DNA from: Hyphomicrobium sp. 12-62-95
GTDB taxonomy: Bacteria; Pseudomonadota; Alphaproteobacteria; Rhizobiales; Hyphomicrobiaceae
Length of the DNA: 64,000 bases
NCBI GenBank assembly: GCA_002279935.1
Contig: NCCZ01000012.1
Coordinates: 1-64,000 of the forward strand
Reading direction: 5' to 3'
Below are positions 8,527 through 16,910 of this stretch, piece after piece. The stretch's first letter is position 1. Each line of letters begins with the position of its first letter. Both the position numbers and the translations under genes were made by a program. The notes below the pieces were generated by a model, which searched no databases, was not told where the DNA came from, and saw nothing but the letters and a program-made list of their open reading frames with translations.

Positions 8527-8931
8527 TTACGATCGTCTCCGTGGCGGTTGGGGGATGTTGGGGGGAAACGTGATGATCTCGTCGAACTCACGCGGGATGG
8601 GTGCTGTCCAGATCGACGCGAGCGGGACCGAGGTTCGGCGGGGCTTGGGACGCGCGATGGCCCAGTAGCCGAAGGCACCTTCGCCATGCCGCCGTTGCAC
8701 CAGAAAGATGAGGCCATGGGACTCGGCCCACAGCGCGCGGCGGGCGACTTGCTTCAGTTGCTGGCGCAGATCCGGCGACGCGAGGCCCATCTCGGGATCG
8801 AGATCCCGGGCGAGAAACCCACGGTGGTATTCGAGGCGGTCGCCCGGAGGGGCGGCGCCAATCCAGGCGCACAAATCTGCTTCCGAAACGAAGCTTGGCG
8901 CAGAGGCAAAGAGGGGTGACACGAGGTTCAT
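8527..8931 (-). CDS. Hypothetical protein
   Basis: 134 residues from ATG 8931. The N-terminal part contains a DLCAWIGAAPPGDRLEYHRG segment followed by a helix (LRQQLKQVARRALWAES) and a beta pair with VQRRHGEGAFGYWAIAR, which suggests a small winged-helix-like fold. The Pro-rich end (FPPNIPQPPRRRS) is probably flexible. It is in line with the minus-strand operon. I know no function for it; DNA binding is a weak guess from the fold pattern. Confidence 0.6.
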   Translation of the reverse strand: MNLVSPLFASAPSFVSEADLCAWIGAAPPGDRLEYHRGFLARDLDPEMGLASPDLRQQLKQVARRALWAESHGLIFLVQRRHGEGAFGYWAIARPKPRRTSVPLASIWTAPIPREFDEIITFPPNIPQPPRRRS

Positions 8932-8965
8932 AAATGTCTCCTACTGGCGGGATCGGAAAACCGTC

Positions 8966-9538
8966 TCACGCTGGCGAAAGCCCACGGGCCATCAGGGTGA
9001 GGCGGACAGAACGCAGGCGGCGAAACACAACCGCTCGGCTGCCGAACCCGCGCGCGCTCAGGCCGTCGATCGTGGACGTCAAGAGGGCAGCGCTCAGCGC
9101 CCGCTCCTCGGGTGACAGCCAAGCGAGGCCCTGCTCGAGATCGAGGGTGCGGTCAGACGCGGTCGGCCAGTCCGTGCTTTGAGGGAGCAGCGCCCCCAGC
9201 CCCTGATCGGTTGACATGCGCGCCATCAAACCGGCCTCATCTGAGGCCGCGTGTTGATCGAGAGACAGAGGGCACGCGCCCCACAGGCGCCGTTCGCGAC
9301 AGACCGCATTCGCGATTTCAGTGGCGCGATTGCGCGCGAGGCGACCGGCAAAGGCGCCAAGGCTGCCGCGTGCGGGATCAAAAGCCGGCAGCCGGGCGAT
9401 GAGATCGGTCAGAAGATCCTGTCGAATGTCTTCGATCTCATGCGCCGGACGGCGCAAAGCGCGGACCAACGCGCGCGCCCGCACATCGGCTTCGTGGATC
9501 AGAACGGATAGATCGGTGGGTGAGAGGCTGACGGCCAT
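8966..9538 (-). CDS. Sigma-70-like regulator of the element
   Basis: 190 residues. Residues 10-75 match sigma-factor region 2 (EIEDIRQDLLTDLIARLPAFD and then RGSLGAFAGRLARNRATE), where sigma factors bind core polymerase and the -10 element. The end (LSPEERALSAALLTS to RRLRSVRLTLMARGL) resembles a region-4 helix-turn-helix. It is shorter and more divergent than ECF sigma factors. Such proteins in mobile elements may control late genes. A hairpin-forming inverted repeat sits just before its start codon, pointing to translational or autogenous control. Sigma activity is inferred from fold resemblance only. Confidence 0.6.
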   Translation of the reverse strand: MAVSLSPTDLSVLIHEADVRARALVRALRRPAHEIEDIRQDLLTDLIARLPAFDPARGSLGAFAGRLARNRATEIANAVCRERRLWGACPLSLDQHAASDEAGLMARMSTDQGLGALLPQSTDWPTASDRTLDLEQGLAWLSPEERALSAALLTSTIDGLSARGFGSRAVVFRRLRSVRLTLMARGLSPA

Positions 9539-9544
9539 GATGGA

Positions 9545-9578
9545 GGGTCCTGGTCAAGCGCTGCGACTGACCAGACCC
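9545..9578. promoter_or_regulatory. Inverted repeat at the start of the sigma-like gene
   Basis: TGGTCA (9551-9556) and TGACCA (9568-9573) lie a few bases upstream of the ATG at 9538. The arms extend as GGGTC-CTGGTCA and TGACCAGACCC with one bulged base. In the transcript this hairpin would cover the ribosome-binding region; in DNA it could be an operator. Confidence 0.45.
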
Positions 9579-9592
9579 TGCCGGAGGGCGCG

Positions 9593-9629
9593 TCCCATTG
9601 GATGGGAATTGGATGGGATTTCGATGGGA
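9593..9629. repeat. Helically phased GATGGGA repeats
   Basis: GATGGGA occurs at 9601-9607, 9612-9618 and 9623-9629, an exact 11-base period, and an inverted copy TCCCAT at 9593-9598 makes the palindrome TCCCATTGGATGGGA with the first. This is the only clearly phased repeat cluster in the element and lies in the 115-base gap upstream of the sigma-like gene. It could be an operator array or iterons of a replication origin. Confidence 0.6.
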
Positions 9630-9653
9630 AGGGCGTGAGGGCTGCGGCGCCCC

Positions 9654-10583
9654 TTACGGGAGCAACTGCACCTGATGCAACTCAAGCGTCAGCCGGTAAC
9701 GACCCGGCAGCCGAGCGCCCTCTATCAGGTTTCCGCTGCCCTTGACGGAGCGGTTGAGGACTGTTTTGAGATCACGGACCACATCGGCCGCAGTCCGTTG
9801 ACTGAGTGCCGCTTCGATGTCGTGTCCGCTCACCCACGTCGGCTCCTTCAGACGGGCCTCCACGAGCATTTTCAAAACGGTCAAAGACTGAGGCGGAAGC
9901 GCAATCTCAATGCCATCAAGAGCGGCCATGCGTCGGGCCGCGTGCACGACGAGGCGGACGCCCGCCATCGGCGGCGCCAGCTGTCTCGTGTCGAGCTTAA
10001 AGGTTGGCAACGCGGCGGCAGCAGGCACCAGCCAGAAGCCAGCCTGGACAAACGATGCCCCCGCATCCCCCAGCGGATGCGGATGCAGGAGCGTGATCGG
10101 CCGGCCGCGTGATGCGTCCCGCAGCGCCGTCACAATCCAGCGCTCGGCAAGCGCCGCCCGTGTGATGGCCAGAAAGACCGCGCGCCCCACCGCTGTGTCG
10201 CCAAGACACCAGAGCCCTGGCAGCATCAGCGAGGGCGGCGATCTGAACCCCGAGCTGCGCGCGATCTCGCCGATCAGAGCCGGCACTCTGATGTCGAAAT
10301 AGCAGAGCTCCTCGGCCGTGAGGACAGTGTCGGCCCGATGATTGACGGGGCAGATGGCGCGCCACACGTCACCAACGGCTTGCACCGGACGGACGTCGGC
10401 CCCGCAGCAGCAGGACGGACAGACTTCCCATTCTTCCGCGACACCGGATTCGACGAGAACGCCCGCATTGACAAGCCGGTCAACCTCACGGCGCTCATAG
10501 CGCGCGGCGTCCCGCCCCCATAGATATGCCGGTTCGCCGCCCTCACTCAGCCGCAACAGAAGCTGAGGCAGCGTTTCGGTCAT
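9654..10583 (-). CDS. Hypothetical protein with zinc ribbon and C-terminal winged-helix-like region
   Basis: 309 residues from ATG 10583; an in-frame ATG at 10595 is also possible. Near residue 55 is a cysteine cluster (CPSCCC, then a later CPVNH) that looks like a zinc ribbon. The last 90 residues (LTVLKMLVEARLKEPTWVSG onward, with LKTVLNRSVKGSG) look like a winged-helix DNA-binding region of the transcriptional-regulator type. The gene overlaps the end of the upstream gene by about 40 bases, implying coupling. I do not recognise the family. A DNA-binding or initiator-like role is inference. Confidence 0.6.
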   Translation of the reverse strand: MTETLPQLLLRLSEGGEPAYLWGRDAARYERREVDRLVNAGVLVESGVAEEWEVCPSCCCGADVRPVQAVGDVWRAICPVNHRADTVLTAEELCYFDIRVPALIGEIARSSGFRSPPSLMLPGLWCLGDTAVGRAVFLAITRAALAERWIVTALRDASRGRPITLLHPHPLGDAGASFVQAGFWLVPAAAALPTFKLDTRQLAPPMAGVRLVVHAARRMAALDGIEIALPPQSLTVLKMLVEARLKEPTWVSGHDIEAALSQRTAADVVRDLKTVLNRSVKGSGNLIEGARLPGRYRLTLELHQVQLLP

Positions 10584-11787
10584 GCAGCAATCCATTCTTG
10601 CGCAGCAGCGTCATGATCCGCGCTTCGTACGCCTGGCGTTTGAAAATGGCAGCCCGCGGAGGCTTGATCTTCACCGGAACAACCCGGTCGCGCGCGCCCT
10701 CGGTTCGAAAATGCACCTTGATTCCGATATGGCTGATCTTCCACATGAGGCCTAGCCGTTCACCGAGGAGATGCGGCCCCAGACGAGCCAGAGATCGATC
10801 CGCCTTGTCACGCAGGATGAGGGAATACGCGACCTTCTGCTTGCCCGTCGACGGATCCACCTGCACTGCATCGACGCCAATCTCCGTGATGCGAACTCGC
10901 GCGATCGTCGGGTCGTACCGGTGCTCAAAGACAAAGTCGAAACCGGCCCGTTCGATGGACTCTAGCGTATAAAGGTTCTGCGCATCTTCGGCGGCGAAGA
11001 ACTCAGGCTTCTTCAGAAAATGTGTCGCGAAAAGATCCGCCATGTCCACGCGCCGGGACTGCGATACGCCGCCGACCTTCAAAAGTCCCCGTGAGGCGTC
11101 GTAGGCTAGAACAGCCTGCTCCAGCATTCGGAAACTCGGGATTTCTTCGCGATGGTCTTTCGTGAGAACGGGGTGCGTTGAGTAATACGCGCCGTAGGTC
11201 ACGATCAGAACCACTTCATCGCCATCCTCGTAGGTGCCGACCCGGCAATAGTTGCCCCGCAGATCCGCAGCAAAGAGAGCGCCGGCAGCTTGTTCAAACG
11301 CGGGCATGCTGGTCTCATCCACAACAGCCTCGACGCCCTCCGCTTCGCCGACAAACTCTGAGAGACTGGTTCGCGACCGATAGGTCGCCATGTCGGATGC
11401 TGCGTTGAAAACGTCAGGGTGATCCAGAAACATGCGCAGCGCCACGTGCTTGGGATCTTCATCGCGCTCCTCTGCTCCGGAACAGGTGACAACCCGAACC
11501 TGGGATCGTCCCGCTTCCTGCAGCAGAATCTCAAGCCCCTCCGCGGTCCCGAGTTCGGCAATCCGGTGAAGATCGGACACCAGTGCGTCGGGGCAGACCT
11601 CGTCCGACCGTGCCAAAAAGGCGAGAAGATCGGTGTGCAACCTTGTACTGTCGGGATCTCCAAACAATGTCGCCGAACTGATGTCGGTGAGCGCCAAGCC
11701 ATGGCGCTCAAAGACCCGCGTCAGCAGTCCAAGATCGACGGTCCGAATAAACCGGGCATTCACAAACCTTTTCAGATCAGAAGCCAT
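10543..11787 (-). CDS. Hypothetical protein, first gene of the minus-strand block
   Basis: 414 residues with mixed alpha/beta character, no signal peptide and no membrane segment. Segments include RTVDLGLLTRVFERHGLALTD at the N-terminus and KVHFRTEGARDRVVPVKIKP near the C-terminus, which reads like a beta-rich domain. It is the first minus-strand gene after the divergent region and is followed by the zinc-ribbon gene with an overlap. I do not recognise it. A gene in this position often encodes a regulator or a defence or anti-defence protein, but nothing in the sequence proves this. Confidence 0.6.
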   Translation of the reverse strand: MASDLKRFVNARFIRTVDLGLLTRVFERHGLALTDISSATLFGDPDSTRLHTDLLAFLARSDEVCPDALVSDLHRIAELGTAEGLEILLQEAGRSQVRVVTCSGAEERDEDPKHVALRMFLDHPDVFNAASDMATYRSRTSLSEFVGEAEGVEAVVDETSMPAFEQAAGALFAADLRGNYCRVGTYEDGDEVVLIVTYGAYYSTHPVLTKDHREEIPSFRMLEQAVLAYDASRGLLKVGGVSQSRRVDMADLFATHFLKKPEFFAAEDAQNLYTLESIERAGFDFVFEHRYDPTIARVRITEIGVDAVQVDPSTGKQKVAYSLILRDKADRSLARLGPHLLGERLGLMWKISHIGIKVHFRTEGARDRVVPVKIKPPRAAIFKRQAYEARIMTLLRKNGLLHDRNAASASVAAE

Positions 11788-11934
11788 TTTTCGCTCTGCT
11801 GCCCCAAAATTTGTTCCGCTTTTGTTCTAACAGATTCGAGCCGGCGGAACACCTCAGAACTGAGACAGTGAGACGGTTTTCCACCGGCATCAGTAGAGAC
11901 TCTGGAGAAACCTTTGCGGAGGTGCCCACCGTCC
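11788..11934. promoter_or_regulatory. Divergent intergenic region between the two element operons
   Basis: This 147-base gap separates the start of the minus-strand replication block from the plus-strand recombinase cassette and must hold the promoters of both. It is less GC-rich than the flanking genes, with runs such as AAAATTTG near 11810. I could not pick a convincing -35/-10 pair by eye. Confidence 0.4.
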
Positions 11935-12141
11935 ATGATTGCCCCGAACACCCTTTCTCCCGATCGAATGACGCCCCAGGAACGCATCGCGGAAGTGGCC
12001 GAGATTCTGGCCGCCGGCCTCATGCGTCTGTCGGCGGCCAAGTCCAGCTCTTTATCTGCCGACTGCGCAGAGAGTTTCGTCGACTTCATTCCCGACCAGA
12101 GCCGTCATGCAAACCGCAACACGGGAGGCAGGACACGATGA
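11935..12141 (+). CDS. Small hypothetical protein of the recombinase cassette
   Basis: 68 residues from ATG 11935. It contains DRMTPQERIAEVAEILAAGL, a predicted amphipathic helix, followed by a Ser-rich stretch with one cysteine and a basic tail. Its stop overlaps the DUF2924 start as ATGA, so it is co-translated with the recombinase module. I recall short proteins of this kind preceding DUF2924 and serine recombinase genes in Rhizobiales elements; function is unknown. Confidence 0.65.
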   Translation: MIAPNTLSPDRMTPQERIAEVAEILAAGLMRLSAAKSSSLSADCAESFVDFIPDQSRHANRNTGGRTR

Positions 12142-12584
12142 CCGACACCGTTCTGGCGCAGATCGCGGCGCTGAAAGAAAAACCCATTCATGCGCTGAAG
12201 CAGCATTGGCGCGATCTCTTCGAGACCGAGCCGCCACCTTACAACCGGCGCTTCCTCGAGCATCGGCTTGCCTACCGCATTCAGGAACTGGCTTACGGCG
12301 GACTGAAGCCAGAGACGCTCCGCACGTTGCGCGCCCTCGGGGAAACCCTGGACGGCGGTGATCCCGTCAAACGCAAACAGCCAGCCAGCACCCGGCCGGT
12401 CGCCGGCGCCCGGCTCATTCGGGAATACCAGGGCGTGGAACACTGCGTGACGGTGCGCGACCATGACTTCGAGTACCAGGGCCGACCCTACAAATCGCTG
12501 TCGGCCATAGCGCGGGCGATCACCGGCACGCAGTGGAATGGCCGCGCCTTCTTTGGGTTGCCGAGCGGGCGGGGCAACCCATGA
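12138..12584 (+). CDS. DUF2924 domain protein
   Basis: 148 residues. The N-terminal half is helical (LAQIAALKEKPIHALKQHWR, then RRFLEHRLAYRIQELAYGGL); the C-terminal half has the DUF2924 signature of a beta element around YQGRPYKSLSAIARAITGTQ ending in NGRAFFGL, as in small DNA-binding proteins. DUF2924 genes are repeatedly found directly upstream of large serine recombinases in alphaproteobacterial phages and islands, and here too the ATG of the recombinase overlaps the DUF2924 stop. It is probably a recombinase accessory or directionality protein; that role is inference from the pairing. Confidence 0.8.
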   Translation: MTDTVLAQIAALKEKPIHALKQHWRDLFETEPPPYNRRFLEHRLAYRIQELAYGGLKPETLRTLRALGETLDGGDPVKRKQPASTRPVAGARLIREYQGVEHCVTVRDHDFEYQGRPYKSLSAIARAITGTQWNGRAFFGLPSGRGNP

Positions 12585-13897
12585 CCAAGCCCGTCGCGCG
12601 CAAGCTGCGCTGCGCCATCTACACGCGCAAGTCGAGCGAGGAAGGACTCGATATGGAGTACAATTCGCTCGACGCCCAGCGCGACGCCTGCGCTGCGTAT
12701 ATCGCCAGCCAGCGGTCGGAAGGATGGGTCGGGTTGGCGGCGTCCTATGACGACGGCGGCTTTTCCGGCGGCACCCTGGAGCGCCCCGCGTTGCAGCGGC
12801 TGCTCTCCGACATCGCGGCGCGGCGCGTCGACGTGATCGTCGTCTACAAGATCGACCGCTTGTCCCGCTCCCTGATGGACTTTGCCAAACTCGTCGAGGT
12901 CTTCGACCGGCATCAGGTGACGTTCGTGTCGGTGACGCAAGCGTTCAATACCACGACGAGCATGGGGCGGTTGACGCTCAACATCCTGTTATCCTTTGCC
13001 CAGTTCGAGCGCGAGGTCATCGGCGAGCGCATTCGGGATAAAATCGCCGCCTCGCGCAAGCGCGGCATGTGGATGGGCGGACCTGTGCCTCTGGGTTACA
13101 ACGTCAAGGACCGGAAGCTGATCGTCAACGAGGACGAGGCCGCCACGGTCCGCCGGATCTTTGAACGGTTCCTCAAGATCGGGTCCGCGACCGAACTCGT
13201 CCGCACGCTCCGAACTGAGGGCGTCTGCGGAAAACAGGGCAGACTTGTCGATAAGGGCTCCCTGTACAAGCTCCTCCACAATCGCGTCTATGTCGGCGAG
13301 GCCGTGCACAAGGGCGTGGCCTATGCCGGTGAACATCGCGCCATCATCGACCGCGTCCTCTGGGACCGCGTGCACACGGTTCTCGGCCAAAATGCCCGGC
13401 GGCGGGCGGCCAATACCCGCGCACAGACCCCAGCGCTGCTGAAAGGCCTGATCTTCGGACCAACGGGGCGGGCCATGACGCCGTCGCACACGCGCAAAGG
13501 CGGCAAGCTCTACCGCTATTACGTCTCCACAGACGTGCTGAAACGGGATCCCTCCGCTTGCCCCGTGCGCCGCATCCCGGCGGCGGAGATCGAAAGCGCT
13601 GTCGTCGAGCAGCTGCGCGCCGTTCTACGCTCTCCGGAAATCATCGTTGCCACATGGCGGGCAGCGCGGTCGTCTATGGCCGGCATTGCAGAAGCCGACG
13701 TACGGGACGCCCTGCACCGGCTGGATCCTCTTTGGGACGAGTTGTTTCCGGCGGAGCAGGCGCGGGTGGTGCAGTTGCTCGTCGACAGAGTTGTCGTTGG
13801 CGTCGACGGCGCCGACATTCGGTTGCGCACCGAGGGGCTCACGACACTGGTTGCGGACCTGCAGGCCGTGCGGCCGCAGACGCGAAAGGCGGCGTGA
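12581..13897 (+). CDS. Large serine recombinase
   Basis: 438 residues. The resolvase domain starts with IYTRKSSEEGLDMEYNSLDA, where the serine in YTRKSS is the expected nucleophile, and contains KIDRLSRSLMDF, the arginine-rich active-site region. The Recombinase domain follows (GPVPLGYNV to SLYKLLHNRVYVG) and a short tail. Large serine recombinases integrate or excise phages and islands between short unlike att sites without needing a tRNA. The protein lacks a long coiled-coil extension and is somewhat short for the class. It is the obvious mobility enzyme of the element at 1-14280. Catalytic motifs appear intact. Confidence 0.9.
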   Translation: MTKPVARKLRCAIYTRKSSEEGLDMEYNSLDAQRDACAAYIASQRSEGWVGLAASYDDGGFSGGTLERPALQRLLSDIAARRVDVIVVYKIDRLSRSLMDFAKLVEVFDRHQVTFVSVTQAFNTTTSMGRLTLNILLSFAQFEREVIGERIRDKIAASRKRGMWMGGPVPLGYNVKDRKLIVNEDEAATVRRIFERFLKIGSATELVRTLRTEGVCGKQGRLVDKGSLYKLLHNRVYVGEAVHKGVAYAGEHRAIIDRVLWDRVHTVLGQNARRRAANTRAQTPALLKGLIFGPTGRAMTPSHTRKGGKLYRYYVSTDVLKRDPSACPVRRIPAAEIESAVVEQLRAVLRSPEIIVATWRAARSSMAGIAEADVRDALHRLDPLWDELFPAEQARVVQLLVDRVVVGVDGADIRLRTEGLTTLVADLQAVRPQTRKAA

Positions 13898-14280
13898 TGG
13901 ATCACCAAGACCAGCGCATCCTGACCGTGCGCGTGCCCCTCACGATCCGGCGCCGCGGCGGCCGGAAGCTGGTGCTGGCGCCCGACGGCACACAAGCTGC
14001 CGTCGCGCCGGTGACCCGGCACATCGACAATGCTATGGTCAAGGCGCTGGCACGGGCGTTTCGGTGGCGGCACCTTCTGGAATCGGGGACGTACGGCACG
14101 ATTGATGAGATTGCCAAGGCAGAGAAGATCAATCCGTCCTATGTAAGCCGCGTCTTGCGCATGACCCTGCTGGCGCCGGAGATTGTCGAGGCTATTCTGG
14201 AGGGACGGCAGGCGGAGACCATCACGCTCGCGCGATTGATGAAGGGTGTGCCGGTGGTTTGGAAGGAGCAGGCGCGATAG
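13897..14280 (+). CDS. ParB/KorB-like HTH protein following the recombinase
   Basis: 127 residues starting at ATG 13897, which overlaps the recombinase stop (TGATG). The middle carries a helix-turn-helix of the ParB/KorB type: IDEIAKAEKINPSYVSRVLR followed by LLAPEIVEAILEG. The N-terminal part (LTVRVPLTIRRRGGRKLVLA) is basic and beta-like. Proteins of this type commonly close the DUF2924-recombinase cassette and probably bind the att region or regulate the recombinase. It is the last element gene before the cas operon. Role is inferred. Confidence 0.75.
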   Translation: MDHQDQRILTVRVPLTIRRRGGRKLVLAPDGTQAAVAPVTRHIDNAMVKALARAFRWRHLLESGTYGTIDEIAKAEKINPSYVSRVLRMTLLAPEIVEAILEGRQAETITLARLMKGVPVVWKEQAR

Positions 14281-14394
14281 CAGGGTCACGGTATTCCAGG
14301 ATATTAGTGTGGCTCGTCTCTGCGACGCAACACTCAGATATATAAGGAGACCCAACCCTTTATGCCGAAATAAAACCCATGCTTTCAAACAGGT

Positions 14395-16767
14395 ATGGAA
14401 GGCTGCAGGGGTCTTCCGTTAAGCTTCGTGCCAGCAATGACTACTGCGGGGAAAGCAGTGACAGAACAATTGCTGGCGCATACGTCAAGCACTGGTCGGG
14501 TCGAAACTCTAGACGAGCATTCCAGGCGCGTTGCAGCTACGGCCTGCCGTCTCGCTAAAAAGTTCGACGCAGATGACCTTGGCTACACTGCAGGCCTTCT
14601 GCACGACCTGGGCAAAATGAAGCCGGGCTTTCAGGCAAAGCTGCGGGGCGAAGTCAACTCTATCTCGCACTCTGGTGAAGGCGCGCGCTTTGTGGTGGAG
14701 CACTATCTGGAACGTCCAATTCCGGCGGCGATAGCACGCCTGATTGCATTCGCGATTGCAGGACACCACGCAGGCCTCGCCAATGGAATTTCGCCTTGTA
14801 ACGGCAGGACTCCCCTTCAAAATCGGATTTCATCAGCCGAGAGCGTGCAACCCTGGTTTCCACTCCAAGAACTCCCGAAGCTCGATAGATTGCCTCACTC
14901 TCTGGCTGTAGCTAAACAAAACCCATTCGCCTGGGCGTTCTTCACCCGCATGCTATTTTCTGCCGTCGTTGATGCCGACTTCCTAGAGACCGAAAGATGG
15001 ATGGCGGAGGCGGAGGGGCGTTCACTCAGTAGGGGTTGGAAGGGCGAACTCATCGAACTAAAAAACGCCCTGGATGGGTATCTGAATACCCATTTCAGCA
15101 CCGTTAGTGATGCCACAGAGATCGCTCGCCTGAGGGCCGAGGTTCTTGCCGATTGCCGGTCGGCAGCCGCTTCTGCGCCAGGTTTTTTTTCACTCACTGT
15201 TCCAACAGGAGGTGGGAAGACACTGTCTTCCCTGGCATTTGCTCTGGACCACGCTATCAGCACGGGGCTCGATCGTGTAATCTACGTCATACCATTCACG
15301 TCCATCGTCGAGCAGACGGCGGATGTGTTCCGCCAAGCCCTTGGCGACGACAATGCAATCCTCGAACACCACAGTGCATTCGATGCTGAAAAGCTCGAAC
15401 GGGTATCAGCCAAGGACGCCGACTTCGGACTCCAAAAACTGCGGCTGGCCGCTCACAACTGGGATCGGCCGATTGTTGTCACGACGGCCGTACAGTTCTT
15501 CGAAAGTCTCTTTGCGGCCAGACCAGGTCGCTGCCGCAAGCTGCATAACATCGCCCGCTCGGTCGTCATTTTAGATGAGGCGCAGACACTTCCATTAAAA
15601 CTGCTGCGTCCGTGCCTGGCTGCTCTCAATGAGCTTGTTCGCGGATACTCGACGACCGTAGTTTTGTGTACCGCGACGCAGCCTGCCGTTACGAAATCAC
15701 ATCTCAAGGCGCCCGAGGCGCTTGATAAGGTAAGCGAGATCATATCGCCGACGCGGAACCTGTTTGGTCGTTTGAAGCGTGTCCGCGCGGAGGTTGGCGC
15801 TACTTTGTCAGACAAACAGCTGATCGGCGCACTGACTTCCGTTGATCAGGGGCTTGTGATCGTCAACAATCGTCGGCACGCACGTGAGCTTTTCGAGGAC
15901 ATGCGCAGGGCCAAGATCGAAGGGGCTCGGCACCTGACGACAGCAATGACCGCCGCACACCGCCAGAAAACGCTCGATGACATCCGCACAGACTTGAAGT
16001 TGAGCCGACCAGTACGCCTCATCTCTACATCACTCATCGAAGCCGGAGTCGATATCTCATTCAGGACTGTCTGGAGGGCCTGGGCTGGTCTCGATCAGAT
16101 GGTGCAGGCGGCTGGCCGATGTAATCGCAACGGGGAGTTGGGAACTGACGGTGGCCTCTTGACTATTTTCGAGCCAGAGGCCGTGGAAGGCCGCAGGCCT
16201 CCGCGCGAGCTGGTTCAGAATGCGGAGGTAGCAAAACGTGTTTTACGCGATCAAACAGATCCCATGGCGCCCGAAGGGATCGAGGCTTATTTTCGCGAAC
16301 TTCTGTGGATTCGAGACGATGGGGGCAAGTGGCTGCGACTCGATGATGCCAGAGTCGGCGAGCGCAATCTGCACGGCATCATCAAGGCAATTGACGAGAC
16401 AAAGCATGGCCTGAACTTTCCATTCGCCGACATTGCGGACGCCTTTTGCATGATTGAGGAAGTGATGGTTCCTGTCATAATTCCAGCGACATCGCACTAC
16501 GCCGGCGGCGCGCCCGCCTCCCTTATAGAGAAATTGAAGTTTGTTCCCTATCCGGGCGGCGTTGCGCGCGAACTGCAGCGATTTGTGGTCCAGATTCCAC
16601 GCACCATCCGTGGATCACTTCTTGTCGATGGGGCAGCGCAAATCGTTCGAGAAAAGGACTTTGGCGACCAGTTCGTCATTCTAACCAACCTGAGCCTCTA
16701 CGACCCCCAGTCCGGATTGCGTTGGGAAGATCCGACCTTCCGTAAAGTCGAAGCCTTGATCATATGA
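14395..16767 (+). CDS. cas3: CRISPR-associated helicase-nuclease Cas3 (type I-C)
   Basis: 790 residues combining the HD nuclease and SF2 helicase. HD residues are DEHSRR (H42), LLHDLGK (H70, D71), SHSGEG (H92) and GHHAG (H124, H125). The helicase has VPTGGGKT (269-276), DEAQ (394-397), EAGVDISF and QAAGRCNRNG. Cas3 unwinds and degrades DNA marked by the Cascade complex. The start is uncertain: ATG 14395, ATG 14437 and GTG 14458 are in frame, and GTG 14458 has a GGGGAAAG ribosome site and matches the usual short N-terminus. All key motifs are intact. It is the first gene of a canonical I-C operon and ends about 140 bases before cas5c. Confidence 0.95.
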   Translation: MEGCRGLPLSFVPAMTTAGKAVTEQLLAHTSSTGRVETLDEHSRRVAATACRLAKKFDADDLGYTAGLLHDLGKMKPGFQAKLRGEVNSISHSGEGARFVVEHYLERPIPAAIARLIAFAIAGHHAGLANGISPCNGRTPLQNRISSAESVQPWFPLQELPKLDRLPHSLAVAKQNPFAWAFFTRMLFSAVVDADFLETERWMAEAEGRSLSRGWKGELIELKNALDGYLNTHFSTVSDATEIARLRAEVLADCRSAAASAPGFFSLTVPTGGGKTLSSLAFALDHAISTGLDRVIYVIPFTSIVEQTADVFRQALGDDNAILEHHSAFDAEKLERVSAKDADFGLQKLRLAAHNWDRPIVVTTAVQFFESLFAARPGRCRKLHNIARSVVILDEAQTLPLKLLRPCLAALNELVRGYSTTVVLCTATQPAVTKSHLKAPEALDKVSEIISPTRNLFGRLKRVRAEVGATLSDKQLIGALTSVDQGLVIVNNRRHARELFEDMRRAKIEGARHLTTAMTAAHRQKTLDDIRTDLKLSRPVRLISTSLIEAGVDISFRTVWRAWAGLDQMVQAAGRCNRNGELGTDGGLLTIFEPEAVEGRRPPRELVQNAEVAKRVLRDQTDPMAPEGIEAYFRELLWIRDDGGKWLRLDDARVGERNLHGIIKAIDETKHGLNFPFADIADAFCMIEEVMVPVIIPATSHYAGGAPASLIEKLKFVPYPGGVARELQRFVVQIPRTIRGSLLVDGAAQIVREKDFGDQFVILTNLSLYDPQSGLRWEDPTFRKVEALII

Positions 16768-16910
16768 GTTCATATTGACCACAATCATTAGAAATGAGAC
16801 GATGCAAACTTGGAAACGTTGGCCTGCCGGCATGGCAATAAGTCACTGATCCAAATCGAATTCATATGCCCACAGCCGCATTAACACGCGTCGAACCAAG
16901 GAGAGGATTT

